From UBA7672 sp040398465 (GTDB lineage: Bacteria; Pseudomonadota; Alphaproteobacteria; Caulobacterales; Hyphomonadaceae), in the NCBI GenBank assembly GCA_040398465.1, contig JBBAUA010000012.1, forward strand, positions 12,728 to 76,727: a DNA stretch of 64,000 nt. Reading direction: 5' to 3'. This document shows positions 8,112 to 15,384 of the stretch, piece after piece (the first letter of the stretch is position 1; each line of letters begins with the position of its first letter). A program made the translations under genes and the position numbers. Below the pieces are notes generated by a model. That model was not told where the DNA came from and did no database searches. It saw only the letters and a program-made list of their open reading frames with translations.

Positions 8112-10460
8112 ATGCCCTTCCCGACAGTCCATCCCGCGCTCGACCGCGCCCTTGCTGCGCGTGGCTATGACCAGCCGACCTCCGTCCAGCTCGCCGTCGT
8201 CGAGGCCGACCAGAACCCTGACCGCCCCAACGCCGACCTGCTCGTCTCGGCCCAGACCGGTTCGGGCAAGACCGTCGCCTTCGGCCTCGCCCTCGCCTCA
8301 ACCCTGCTTGGCGAATCCGAGCGGTTTGACCACGTCAACCGCCCCCGCGCCCTGATCATCGCGCCGACCCGCGAACTTGCGATGCAGATCAGCCGTGAGT
8401 TCGAGTGGCTCTACGCCGACACCGGCGCGCGCATCGTCGTGGCAGTCGGCGGCATGAGCGTACGCGCCGAACAGCAGCTTCTCTCGCGTGGCGCCCACAT
8501 CGTCATCGGCACGCCGGGCCGTCTCTGCGACCACCTCACGAAGGGCTATCTCGACCTCTCCGCGCTTCAGGTCGCCGTGCTCGACGAAGCCGACGAGATG
8601 CTCGACCTCGGTTTCCGCGAAGAACTCGAAACGCTGCTTGATGCGACCAACGCAGAAACCCGCCGCACACTGCTGTTCTCGGCCACCATCGCCCGCGGCA
8701 TCGCCATGCTCGCGAAGGGTTACCAGCGCGACGCAATCCGCATCGACACCACCAGCGCCACAGAACCTCATGGCGACATCGACTACCGCGCCATGCGCGT
8801 CTCCCCCGGCGACACCGAGCGCGCCGTCGTCAACGTGCTGCGCTATTTCGAAGCCGGCCGCGCCCTCGTCTTCTGCGCCACCCGCGAAGCCGTGCGCCAC
8901 CTCCACGCCGCCCTGCGCGAGCGCGGCTTCCACGCCGTCGGCCTCTCCGGCGAAATGGGCCAGCGCGAACGCAACGATGCGCTGCAAGCCCTGCGCGACG
9001 GCCACGCCAAGGTCTGCGTCGCCACTGACGTCGCGGCCCGCGGCCTCGACCTTCCCGACCTCGGCCTCGTCATCCACGCCGACCTGCCGACCAACAAGGC
9101 GACGCTCCTACACCGCTCCGGCCGCACGGGCCGCGCCGGGAAGAAGGGCGTGTCGATCCTCCTCGTCACCCACACCAAGCGCCGTCGCACCGAACAGGTG
9201 CTCGCCTCCGCCAACATCGAAGCCACCTGGAGCGGCCCGCCGACCGCGAAGGAAATCCGCGAGCAGGACCGCCAACGTCTCCTCTCCCACCCGTCGCTCA
9301 GCGCAACCATCACTGACGAAGACCAGGGCATCGCGAAACAACTCGCCGAAACCATCCCGGCCGAACAACTCGCCGCCGCCCTGATCGGCCTCCTGCGCAA
9401 CGAGCTTCCCGAGCCGGAAGATGTGTCCGACGACGGTCGCATGCGCAACGCGCAGACCTTCGAACGCCAGTCGGGTCCCCGCGACTTCTCGGAGCGCCCA
9501 GCGCCGCGCGGCCGCGCCGAACGCGGCTTTGTTGCTTCAGAAGGCGACGGCGTGTGGTTCCGTCTCAATGTCGGCCGCCAGCGAAACGCAGATCCAAAAT
9601 GGATCCTGCCGCTCATCTGCCGCGTCGGCCATATCACCAAGGCCGAGATTGGCCCGATCCGCATCTTCGGCGACGAAACCAAGTTCGAGATCGTGGGTCA
9701 CGCCGCCGAAGCCTTCGCCATCGCCGTCCGCGACACGCAGGACGACAAGATCCAGATCGAGCCCACGACCGCTCCGGGCCCGAACGACAGCACGCACCCG
9801 ATGCGCGCCCGTCGCGACGATGGCGCCCGCGCCGATCGTGCGCCGCGCGAAGATGGTCCCATCCGCGAGAAGCGCGACTTCGGCGATCGCCCGCCGCGTC
9901 CCAAACGCGAGTACGGCGACCGCCCCGTGCGCGAGCCGCGCAGCGACGCCCGTCCACCGCGCGAAGACTTCAAGCGCAGCGGCCGAGACGAAGCCCGCGC
10001 CGCCCGCTACGAGCAGCGCGACAATGAACGGGCCAAGCTGGCCGCTGATCCGGTCTACGCATCCCTGAAATCGGACGCGCCGGCTCAGGACAAGGGCGCC
10101 CCGCCGCCTCTGCATCCGAGTGGCATGAACCGCAAGGAACGTCGCGACGCCGCCCGCGCCGAAGGCAAGATCGCGCCGCTCGTTCCCGACAGCTCCCCGC
10201 CGAAACGCAAATGGGCGCCGGAAGCCGATACACCCGTCGCCCGCCGCCCTGCCAAGCCACACGCCGACACCCGCCTCGCCGAGCGTCGCAGCCGCGACAG
10301 CGACCGCCCCGAAGGCTTCAAGCCCCGCGGCCCCAAAGGCCCAGCCGGCAAATCCTTCAAGCCTCGCGGCGACAAACCCTTCGCCAAATCCTTCGGCGGC
10401 AAGCCGGGAGGCAAACCCTTCCGCGGCAAGCCAGCCGGCAAGCGCGACTCCCGCGGGTAG
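8112..10460 (+). CDS. DEAD-box RNA helicase with DbpA-type domain and basic tail
   Basis: A 782-residue ATP-dependent RNA helicase of the DeaD/CsdA type. Motifs in order: Q motif near residue 20-26, AQTGSGKT (47-54), PTRELA, TPGR, DEAD (158-161), SAT, then in the second RecA lobe ATDVAARGLD and HRSGRTGR. A DbpA-like RNA-binding domain follows around residues 475-545 (WFRLNVGRQ...). After it comes a tail of roughly 230 residues rich in Arg, Asp, Lys and Gly, ending in repeated GKP(G/F/A) units. Such tails give non-specific RNA affinity and can promote condensates. Likely roles are ribosome assembly or RNA turnover in the cold. The gene is monocistronic and ends at a large palindromic repeat. 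Confidence 0.92.
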   Translation: MPFPTVHPALDRALAARGYDQPTSVQLAVVEADQNPDRPNADLLVSAQTGSGKTVAFGLALASTLLGESERFDHVNRPRALIIAPTRELAMQISREFEWLYADTGARIVVAVGGMSVRAEQQLLSRGAHIVIGTPGRLCDHLTKGYLDLSALQVAVLDEADEMLDLGFREELETLLDATNAETRRTLLFSATIARGIAMLAKGYQRDAIRIDTTSATEPHGDIDYRAMRVSPGDTERAVVNVLRYFEAGRALVFCATREAVRHLHAALRERGFHAVGLSGEMGQRERNDALQALRDGHAKVCVATDVAARGLDLPDLGLVIHADLPTNKATLLHRSGRTGRAGKKGVSILLVTHTKRRRTEQVLASANIEATWSGPPTAKEIREQDRQRLLSHPSLSATITDEDQGIAKQLAETIPAEQLAAALIGLLRNELPEPEDVSDDGRMRNAQTFERQSGPRDFSERPAPRGRAERGFVASEGDGVWFRLNVGRQRNADPKWILPLICRVGHITKAEIGPIRIFGDETKFEIVGHAAEAFAIAVRDTQDDKIQIEPTTAPGPNDSTHPMRARRDDGARADRAPREDGPIREKRDFGDRPPRPKREYGDRPVREPRSDARPPREDFKRSGRDEARAARYEQRDNERAKLAADPVYASLKSDAPAQDKGAPPPLHPSGMNRKERRDAARAEGKIAPLVPDSSPPKRKWAPEADTPVARRPAKPHADTRLAERRSRDSDRPEGFKPRGPKGPAGKSFKPRGDKPFAKSFGGKPGGKPFRGKPAGKRDSRG

Positions 10461-10471
10461 ATCTGCGAGCC

Positions 10472-10593
10472 GCCCTCGTGGTTCGACGGACGGCGGCTCT
10501 GCCGCCTACTCACCATGAGGGCTATTCTACTGTCGGTGCGTAGCCCTCATGGTGAGCAGCGCACGCCGTGCGCGTCCGTCGAACCACGAGGGC
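10472..10593. repeat. Nested perfect inverted repeats (REP-like element)
   Basis: Two perfect nested inverted repeats fill the space between the convergent helicase and monooxygenase genes. The outer arms are 21 bp (10472-10492 with 10573-10593) and the inner arms 16 bp (10509-10524 with 10541-10556). The outer arm begins GCCCTCGTGGTTCGA, which resembles arms of the elements near 47.55 kb and 53.5 kb. Its position suggests a bidirectional terminator or a repetitive extragenic palindrome. Confidence 0.8.
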
Positions 10594-10605
10594 GTGCTCA
10601 CGACG

Positions 10606-11589
10606 CTAGCCGATCGCCGCCGCCGCGATCTCATACGACCGCAGCCTCAGCCTGTGATCCCAAACCGAGCCCGTCACCATCAGCTCATCGGCCCCGGTCC
10701 GCGCGACAAACTCCGCAATCCCGCGCTTCACCTTCTCCGGTCCGCCAACCACCGAGCATGACAACGCCTGGAGAATGCCGTGCTCCACCATCGGGTCGAG
10801 CTTCAGGTCCGCCTTCGGCGGGGGCATCTTGCCCGGCCGCCCCATGCGCAGGTTCGCGAACGCCTGCTGGATCGAGGTGAACAGCAACTTCGCATCCTCA
10901 TCCGTCTCTGCCGCAATCACATTGAGGCCCAGCATCACATACGGCTCCTGCAAGCGAGGCGATGGCCTGAAGCTCTCACGATAGATCTGGATCGCATCCA
11001 TCATGTCGCCCGGCGCAAAGTGCGACGCGAACGCATAGGGCAAGCCCAGATGTGCCGCGAGCTGCGCACCGAACAGCGACGAGCCGAGAATCCACATCTG
11101 CACATCCGCGCCAGACCCCGGCACAGCCTGGATCGTCTGCCCCGGCGCCGGCGGCTCGAACCAGCCTATCAGCTCGACCACATCCTGCGGAAACGTATCC
11201 GCCCCGCCCATGTAGCGGCGCAGCGCGCGCATCGTCGCCTGATCCGTCCCCGGCGCACGCCCCAGCCCCAGATCGATCCGCCCCGGGTGCAGTTCCGCCA
11301 GTGTGCCGAACGCCTCCGCCACCATCAGCGGGGCATGGTTCGGCAGCATGATCCCGCCCGCACCCACGCGAATCGTCGACGTGCCCCCCGCCACATGCGC
11401 GATCACCACAGCCGTCGCGGCGCTCGCGATGCCCGGCATGTTGTGATGCTCGGCCAGCCAGAAGCGGTGATAGCCCAGCTTTTCCGCATGACGGGCCAAG
11501 TCGAGACTGTTGTTCAGCGCCTGCCGCGTGGTCGAACCCTCGACAACGGGCGCCAGATCAAGAACGGAAAGCTTTGCCATGGCCGACAT
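10606..11589 (-). CDS. Luciferase-like flavin-dependent monooxygenase
   Basis: A 327-residue TIM-barrel protein of the bacterial luciferase-like (LLM) class. Recognisable elements are RFWLAEHHNMPGIA near residues 42-55, VGAGGIMLPNHAPL near 75-88, and GRIDLGLGRAPGTD near 102-115, the pattern of the MsnO8/YhbW-type subgroup. Members use reduced FMN and O2 to oxidise an organic substrate; none can be named here. Two starts are possible (ATG at 11589 or 11580), neither with a strong Shine-Dalgarno sequence. It diverges from the next gene with a 31-base gap, so the promoters must overlap the coding starts. Confidence 0.85.
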   Translation of the reverse strand: MSAMAKLSVLDLAPVVEGSTTRQALNNSLDLARHAEKLGYHRFWLAEHHNMPGIASAATAVVIAHVAGGTSTIRVGAGGIMLPNHAPLMVAEAFGTLAELHPGRIDLGLGRAPGTDQATMRALRRYMGGADTFPQDVVELIGWFEPPAPGQTIQAVPGSGADVQMWILGSSLFGAQLAAHLGLPYAFASHFAPGDMMDAIQIYRESFRPSPRLQEPYVMLGLNVIAAETDEDAKLLFTSIQQAFANLRMGRPGKMPPPKADLKLDPMVEHGILQALSCSVVGGPEKVKRGIAEFVARTGADELMVTGSVWDHRLRLRSYEIAAAAIG

Positions 11590-11620
11590 ATAGGCTCTGC
11601 CGGCCGATACGCTAGGATGG

Positions 11621-12415
11621 ATGCCTTCAAGTGTGGATGCAGACCCTTTGACCAGCCCGGCACTTACATCGGCAGCCTATCTTTCACCGGAATATGTCGA
11701 CCTTCAGGTCCGCTTCGCCGAGCGCGTGGCCGAGGCCGCAGCATTGCCGCTTGACGATGCCTTGCTGCGCTACACCAACTTCCACCGCCGTTTGGGCCTT
11801 GGCGTTCCCGACCAAGCAGCTTTGCCCGAGCAGTGGCGCGTTCTCACGGATGGCATCGCGTCCCTCTCCCATGATTCTCGCGTCGAACGCCTTTTCGCTG
11901 CGCTCGCATCAGCAGGCGATGGCTCCGCCGTGCTTCTGCCCGGTCGCATCCCGTTTGGATGCTTCGCTTGCGAGCCGCCGAACGATGAAGGGATGGTTCG
12001 CATCCACTTCGGCAATCGCGTTCAGAATACTGACGTAGGGCCGCTCCATTCATCGCGGGTCGCGGAGCGACGCGCTGAACTGCGCGACATGTTTGGCTGG
12101 CTCGCGGGCGAGTATCCTGCCGCACGCCGGGTGGACGGCGGGTCCTGGCTCTACAATCTCGATGCCTACAGGCGCCTGTTTCCGCCGGAGTTCGCCGCTT
12201 CGCGCGAGCCGCGCGATGGCCCGCCCTATCTGCATGGCATGTCAACCTGGGGACAGTTCATCGATTTCCGGGCGCACATTCGCCCCGATGTGCGGGACGC
12301 ATTCCTTGCAGCACTCCCGGGTCTCGACATGACCGCGCCGCACCGCGTCTTTCCGTATCAGGTGCTGTTCACGAGCGCACCGTTCGACACATTCAGGCGC
12401 ACGTACGGCGTCTAG
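11621..12415 (+). CDS. Conserved hypothetical protein
   Basis: A 264-residue soluble protein with no signal peptide and no family I recognise. High third-position GC and the AGGA just before the ATG support coding. Visible features include an N-terminal helical stretch (residues 20-55), an FHRRLGLG motif, a beta-rich centre with IPFGCFACEPPNDEGMVRIHF, and a C-terminal GQFIDFRAHI segment. Its stop overlaps the stop of the gamma carbonic anhydrase gene by four bases (convergent). Context suggests no pathway. Confidence 0.65.
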   Translation: MPSSVDADPLTSPALTSAAYLSPEYVDLQVRFAERVAEAAALPLDDALLRYTNFHRRLGLGVPDQAALPEQWRVLTDGIASLSHDSRVERLFAALASAGDGSAVLLPGRIPFGCFACEPPNDEGMVRIHFGNRVQNTDVGPLHSSRVAERRAELRDMFGWLAGEYPAARRVDGGSWLYNLDAYRRLFPPEFAASREPRDGPPYLHGMSTWGQFIDFRAHIRPDVRDAFLAALPGLDMTAPHRVFPYQVLFTSAPFDTFRRTYGV

Positions 12416-12936
12416 CCCAGCCGCTTCAGTCCCCGCGCATACCGCTTCCAGTTCTCCGCATAATGATGCGCCGACCCCGTGATCATCTGCACCTGCTGCT
12501 CGCTCAGCTCCCGCACCACCTTGCCCGGCGCGCCCATCACCATCGAGCCGTCCGGAATTACCTTGCCCTCGGTGATCAGCGAGTTCGCACCGATCAGGCA
12601 GTTCTTCCCGATCTTCGCGCCATTGAGAATGATCGACCCGATCCCGATCAGCGTGTTCTCCCCGATCGTGCAGCCATGCAGCATCACCATATGCCCGATC
12701 GTGCAGTTCGCGCCGATGTCCAGCGGCTGGCCCACATCCGTGTGCAGTACAGACCCGTCCTGCACGTTCGAATTCTCGCCGATCGTGATCGGATCATTGT
12801 CCCCACGCAGCGTCGCGCCGAACCACACGCTCGCGCCCCGCTTCATGACGATATTGCCGATGACGACTGCGTTGTCCGCAACCCAGCTGTCCCGGTCGCA
12901 CTCCGGCTTCACCCCGTCGAGTTCGTAGATCGCCAT
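12412..12936 (-). CDS. Gamma-class carbonic anhydrase-like hexapeptide protein
   Basis: A 174-residue left-handed beta-helix protein of the gamma carbonic anhydrase/YrdA/PaaY family. Hexapeptide repeats with the [LIV]GxxxxI periodicity run through residues 10-140. The metal-ligand histidines are in place: HTDVG near 66 and the GHMVMLHGC pair near 82-88. FGATLRGDNDPITIG near 39-53 is the usual Arg/Asp trimer-contact segment. The family forms Zn or Fe trimers that may hydrate CO2 or act on thioesters. GGAAGGA precedes the ATG. The 437 bases upstream hold the candidate small RNA and the phoH leader on the other strand. Confidence 0.9.
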   Translation of the reverse strand: MAIYELDGVKPECDRDSWVADNAVVIGNIVMKRGASVWFGATLRGDNDPITIGENSNVQDGSVLHTDVGQPLDIGANCTIGHMVMLHGCTIGENTLIGIGSIILNGAKIGKNCLIGANSLITEGKVIPDGSMVMGAPGKVVRELSEQQVQMITGSAHHYAENWKRYARGLKRLG

Positions 12937-13066
12937 CTGGTTGTCCTTCCCACTCGTCTCTCGCGCGCCACAGCATCCACATTTAGCCGAACGACTCGAA
13001 AACCGGCGCCGATGTCATCAGGCTGCAACAATCCCCGGCAGAAGTGTGCTGCGAACACATCTGCAC

Positions 13067-13091
13067 GGAACTGACCCTTTATAGTTCCGTT
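13067..13091 (+). promoter_or_regulatory. EcfG (general stress sigma) promoter
   Basis: GGAAC at 13067-13071 and CGTT at 13088-13091 are separated by exactly 16 bases, the published EcfG/SigT consensus. It faces right, towards a gene-free segment ending in a hairpin plus T-run and then phoH. Confidence 0.75.
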
Positions 13092-13097
13092 AATGCG

Positions 13098-13315
13098 GAA
13101 CTAGTCTACTGATTGGAAGCTGATTCGAAGTGGCCAGCCCAGCGGGAAGGCCCTTCGGCATACGGGGAACGGGATTGAGTCGACCGCGCACGGTTGCACC
13201 ATCCACCTACCACGCAGCAGGCCGCGCAACGCGCCCGCCGCCGCCTCCATCGGTTTCATCCTCTTCAGATTCATTCGAACGCCGCGGCGCCCCACAGGCT
13301 CGCGGCGTTTTTGCT
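13098..13315 (+). ncRNA. Candidate stress-induced small RNA
   Basis: A transcript starting 6-10 bases after the EcfG promoter would run about 215 bases to a perfect 9-bp hairpin (13278-13286 with 13301-13309) followed by TTTTTGCTTTT, a textbook intrinsic terminator. No reading frame of note lies inside. The region has C-rich single-stranded-looking stretches (ACCATCCACCTACC and CCTCCATCGG), the kind of sequence many alphaproteobacterial sRNAs use to pair with Shine-Dalgarno sequences. Caulobacter has a sigmaT-dependent sRNA (GsrN), so there is precedent. The alternative is a long phoH 5' leader with attenuation. Ends are inferred. Confidence 0.5.
13278..13313 (+). terminator. Intrinsic terminator in the phoH upstream region
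   Basis: Stem AACGCCGCG/CGCGGCGTT followed by a run of T. A second perfect 9-bp hairpin (13322-13330 with 13338-13346) follows immediately and ends in TCTTT, so phoH is preceded by two stacked terminator-like hairpins. Confidence 0.7.
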
Positions 13316-13373
13316 TTTCTGCCCGCGCCGCCAAACCCGGCGCGGGTCTTTCCGCCGCCAGAGGAGTACCAGC

Positions 13374-14201
13374 ATGGGTAAACGTTCTGCCGTCCGCCGT
13401 GTCCGCGCCGAGTTCCAGGGCCGCCGTGACCGTGACGCCGGCGTTCAGCTCAGCGTCATCGAAGGCGGCTGGGACCCGTTGGCGGAAGACGAGCGCCATC
13501 CCAGAAAACGCAAGCGGGCCCAACCCGCCGCCAACGACCAGGCCTGCCAGCAACGCGAACCACAACGCGACCAGTCCTACGTCAAGAACGTCGCGCCCAA
13601 GACCGAAGGCCAGGCGCGCCTGATGGAATCCATCGATCGCGCCAACCTCGTCCTCGCCCTCGGCCCCGCCGGCACGGGCAAGACCTACCTCGCCATCGCC
13701 AAGGCCGTCGAAGCCCTGCGCGCCGGGAAGGTTGGCCGCATCGTGCTCTGCCGCCCCGCCGTCGACGCCGGTGAAAACATCGGCTTTTTGCCGGGAGACA
13801 TGGAAGAGAAGCTCGCCCCCTATCTCCGCCCGCTCTACGACGCGCTGCAGGACCGCATGTCGGCCAAGCAGGTGAAGGCGATGATCGCTGAAGGCCAGAT
13901 CGAGATCGCGTCCGTCGGCTTCATGCGCGGCCGCACGCTCAACAACGCCTTCATCGTGGTCGATGAAGCGCAGAACTGCACCTATGTGCAGCTCAAGATG
14001 ATCCTCACCCGCCTCGGCTGGAACTCGAAGATGGTCGTCACCGGCGATCCAGCCCAGTCCGACCTGCTTCCCGAACTGTCAGGCCTCGCCACCGTCGCCG
14101 ACCGCATCGAAAGCATGAGCGGCGACATCGGCGTCGTCCGCCTCCAGCAATCCGACGTCGTCCGCCACCCCCTCGTGGCGCAAATGCTGGACGTGCTGTA
14201 G
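13374..14201 (+). CDS. phoH: PhoH family P-loop ATPase
   Basis: A 275-residue PhoH-like protein. After a basic, Arg/Lys-rich N-terminal 70 residues comes the ATPase: Walker A GPAGTGKT at 97-104, CRPAVDAGENIGFLPGD near 120-136, which is diagnostic of PhoH, and Walker B FIVVDEAQN near 183-191. Proteins of this type bind ATP and are linked to RNA metabolism, often paired with YbeY; no ybeY lies beside it here. ATG at 13374 is chosen because GAGGAG sits at ideal distance and the codons further upstream fall in the hairpin leader. A strong terminator follows. Regulation may involve the upstream hairpins and stress promoter. Confidence 0.9.
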   Translation: MGKRSAVRRVRAEFQGRRDRDAGVQLSVIEGGWDPLAEDERHPRKRKRAQPAANDQACQQREPQRDQSYVKNVAPKTEGQARLMESIDRANLVLALGPAGTGKTYLAIAKAVEALRAGKVGRIVLCRPAVDAGENIGFLPGDMEEKLAPYLRPLYDALQDRMSAKQVKAMIAEGQIEIASVGFMRGRTLNNAFIVVDEAQNCTYVQLKMILTRLGWNSKMVVTGDPAQSDLLPELSGLATVADRIESMSGDIGVVRLQQSDVVRHPLVAQMLDVL

Positions 14202-14229
14202 CCTCGCACGACGCGCTTTACGCCCAACC

Positions 14230-14267
14230 AGGCCCGGTCCCGCTCTGCGAGGCCGGGCCTTTCGTTT
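14230..14267 (+). terminator. phoH intrinsic terminator
   Basis: AGGCCCGG (14230-14237) pairs with CCGGGCCT (14253-14260), followed by TTCGTTT, 28 bases after the phoH stop. Confidence 0.8.
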
Positions 14268-14358
14268 GAGGATTGACCGCCCCCAATAGCAACCTCAGGT
14301 AGTCCCTACCTTGGGTTGACGTGTCGAGGGAGAGTCACTTGGCCGACAGCGGGTCCAA

Positions 14359-14413
14359 TCCCTTCGGTATCCTCGATTTCACCGCCGCCAACCCCGACGC
14401 GCGACGCGACCCC
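14359..14413. repeat. 55-bp contig-end duplicate (left of gap)
   Basis: This 55-bp sequence is identical to 14514-14568 on the far side of the N-run. Identical contig ends of odd k-mer length are typical of an unmerged de Bruijn assembly overlap. Confidence 0.9.
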
Positions 14414-14513
14414 NNNNNNNNNNNNNNNNNNNNNNNNNNNNNNNNNNNNNNNNNNNNNNNNNNNNNNNNNNNNNNNNNNNNNNNNNNNNNNNNNNNNNNN
14501 NNNNNNNNNNNNN
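14414..14513. other. Assembly gap of 100 N
   Basis: Exactly 100 N, the conventional placeholder for a gap of unknown length. The identical flanks suggest the real gap size is negative (minus 55 bp) and that no sequence is missing. Confidence 0.95.
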
Positions 14514-14568
14514 TCCCTTCGGTATCCTCGATTTCACCGCCGCCAACCCCGACGCGCGACGCGACCCC
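14514..14568. repeat. 55-bp contig-end duplicate (right of gap)
   Basis: Second copy of the 55-bp sequence at 14359-14413; no mismatch between the copies. Confidence 0.9.
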
Positions 14569-14842
14569 GCGCCGCCCGCCATCTCGCCTGCGGAGGCGGC
14601 GCGCATATCTGCCCGGGAGCGCCACTCGCGCGTCTGGAGGCGCGGCATCTGCTTTCCCGCCTCTATGTCCGCTTTCCGCACCTCCGAAAGTCCGATTCCG
14701 ATACGCCGCCACAATGGCGTCGCCTGCCCGGATTTCGTGGTCTTGAGTGGCTGATGGTTAGCGCCAGTAAGTTCCAGCATTTATGCAAACGCGCCCCGCA
14801 ACGTGGAACAGCAAGTTGTGACGCAACAGATGCGTCCTTCTC

Positions 14843-14867
14843 GGAACCGTCGCGCGAACGCTCCGTT
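14843..14867 (+). promoter_or_regulatory. EcfG promoter of the glycine-zipper lipoprotein gene
   Basis: GGAAC (14843-14847), 16 bases, CGTT (14864-14867). The expected start point near 14875 leaves a leader of about 35 bases before the ATG at 14910. Confidence 0.8.
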
Positions 14868-14909
14868 TACACCTCACACAGAGCAATCCCGCCCACATAG
14901 GACCGTCCA

Positions 14910-15266
14910 ATGTCCGTTTTCAAAACCACCTTCTGCGCCGCCGTCTCCAGCCTCTCGCTGGTCGCCTGCTCGTCGATGGACTCGCTGGACCCATCCCAGC
15001 GCAATGCAGCAATCGGCGGTGGCCTGGGCGCTCTGGCCGGCGCGGCCATCTCTGACGACGACGTTTCCGGCGCCCTCATCGGCGGCGCGCTCGGCGCGGC
15101 TGTCGGCTACTACACCGGCTGCCAGGAACAGGGCGGCTGCTTTGTCGGCGGCAAGCAGGTCGCGTCGCGCTCCGACCTCGTCTACGATCAGAACGGCCGC
15201 AGGTATTACTACGTGGATCGCAACTCCGGCCGCACCTACTGGGAAAACGGCGAGTTCCGCGGCTAG
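14910..15266 (+). CDS. Glycine-zipper (YMGG-like) lipoprotein
   Basis: A 118-residue lipoprotein. The signal ends in the lipobox SLVAC (Cys near residue 20). Residues 35-70 are a glycine zipper with GGGLGALAGAA and GALIGGALGAAVG, the YMGG/Rick_17kDa type of membrane-inserting segment. The C-terminus carries RRYYYVDRNSGRTYWENG, which recurs almost unchanged in the paralogue at 55025-55387. A perfect EcfG promoter lies upstream, so the protein is probably made during stress at stationary phase or under osmotic load. Position in the outer membrane or periplasm is inferred from the lipobox. Family members affect envelope integrity; the exact role is unknown. A terminator follows. Confidence 0.8.
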   Translation: MSVFKTTFCAAVSSLSLVACSSMDSLDPSQRNAAIGGGLGALAGAAISDDDVSGALIGGALGAAVGYYTGCQEQGGCFVGGKQVASRSDLVYDQNGRRYYYVDRNSGRTYWENGEFRG

Positions 15267-15296
15267 CCTTTACGGGCTCAACAGGATTTCGGCAGG

Positions 15297-15327
15297 CGCC
15301 GCTCTTCCGAGCGGCGTCTTTCGTTTT
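15297..15327 (+). terminator. Intrinsic terminator
   Basis: CGCCGCTC/GAGCGGCG stem with TTCC loop, followed by TCTTTCGTTTT, directly after the glycine-zipper lipoprotein gene. Confidence 0.85.
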
Positions 15328-15384
15328 GGCGATTGAGCTTCCCAAGCAGCCGTCGCATCCTCGTGGATCGGATGTGGAGGGACT

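Larger units (their letters stand above)
14321..14900 (+). pseudogene. Cytochrome P450 C-terminal remnant across an assembly gap
   Basis: Downstream of the N-gap one frame reads HLACGGGAHICPGAPLARLE, a near-perfect P450 haem-ligand motif (FGxGxHxCxGxxLAR). It is followed by a normal P450 C-terminus (RFPHL, WRRLPGFRGLEWLMV). Ahead of it, in a different frame, NPFGILDFTAANPDARRD resembles the segment that usually precedes the haem motif in P450s. The first roughly 330 residues are missing, a frameshift separates the two pieces, and the C-terminal frame runs about 40 codons past the expected end to a TAG at 14900. That extension crosses the promoter of the next gene. This is best read as a decayed P450 gene. 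If the gap truly hides sequence, an intact gene is still possible. Confidence 0.6.

Noticed and set aside
14359..14568. True tandem duplication of 55 bp around the N-run
   Set aside because: Exact identity, odd k-mer length and position exactly at both contig ends fit an assembly overlap better than a biological repeat.
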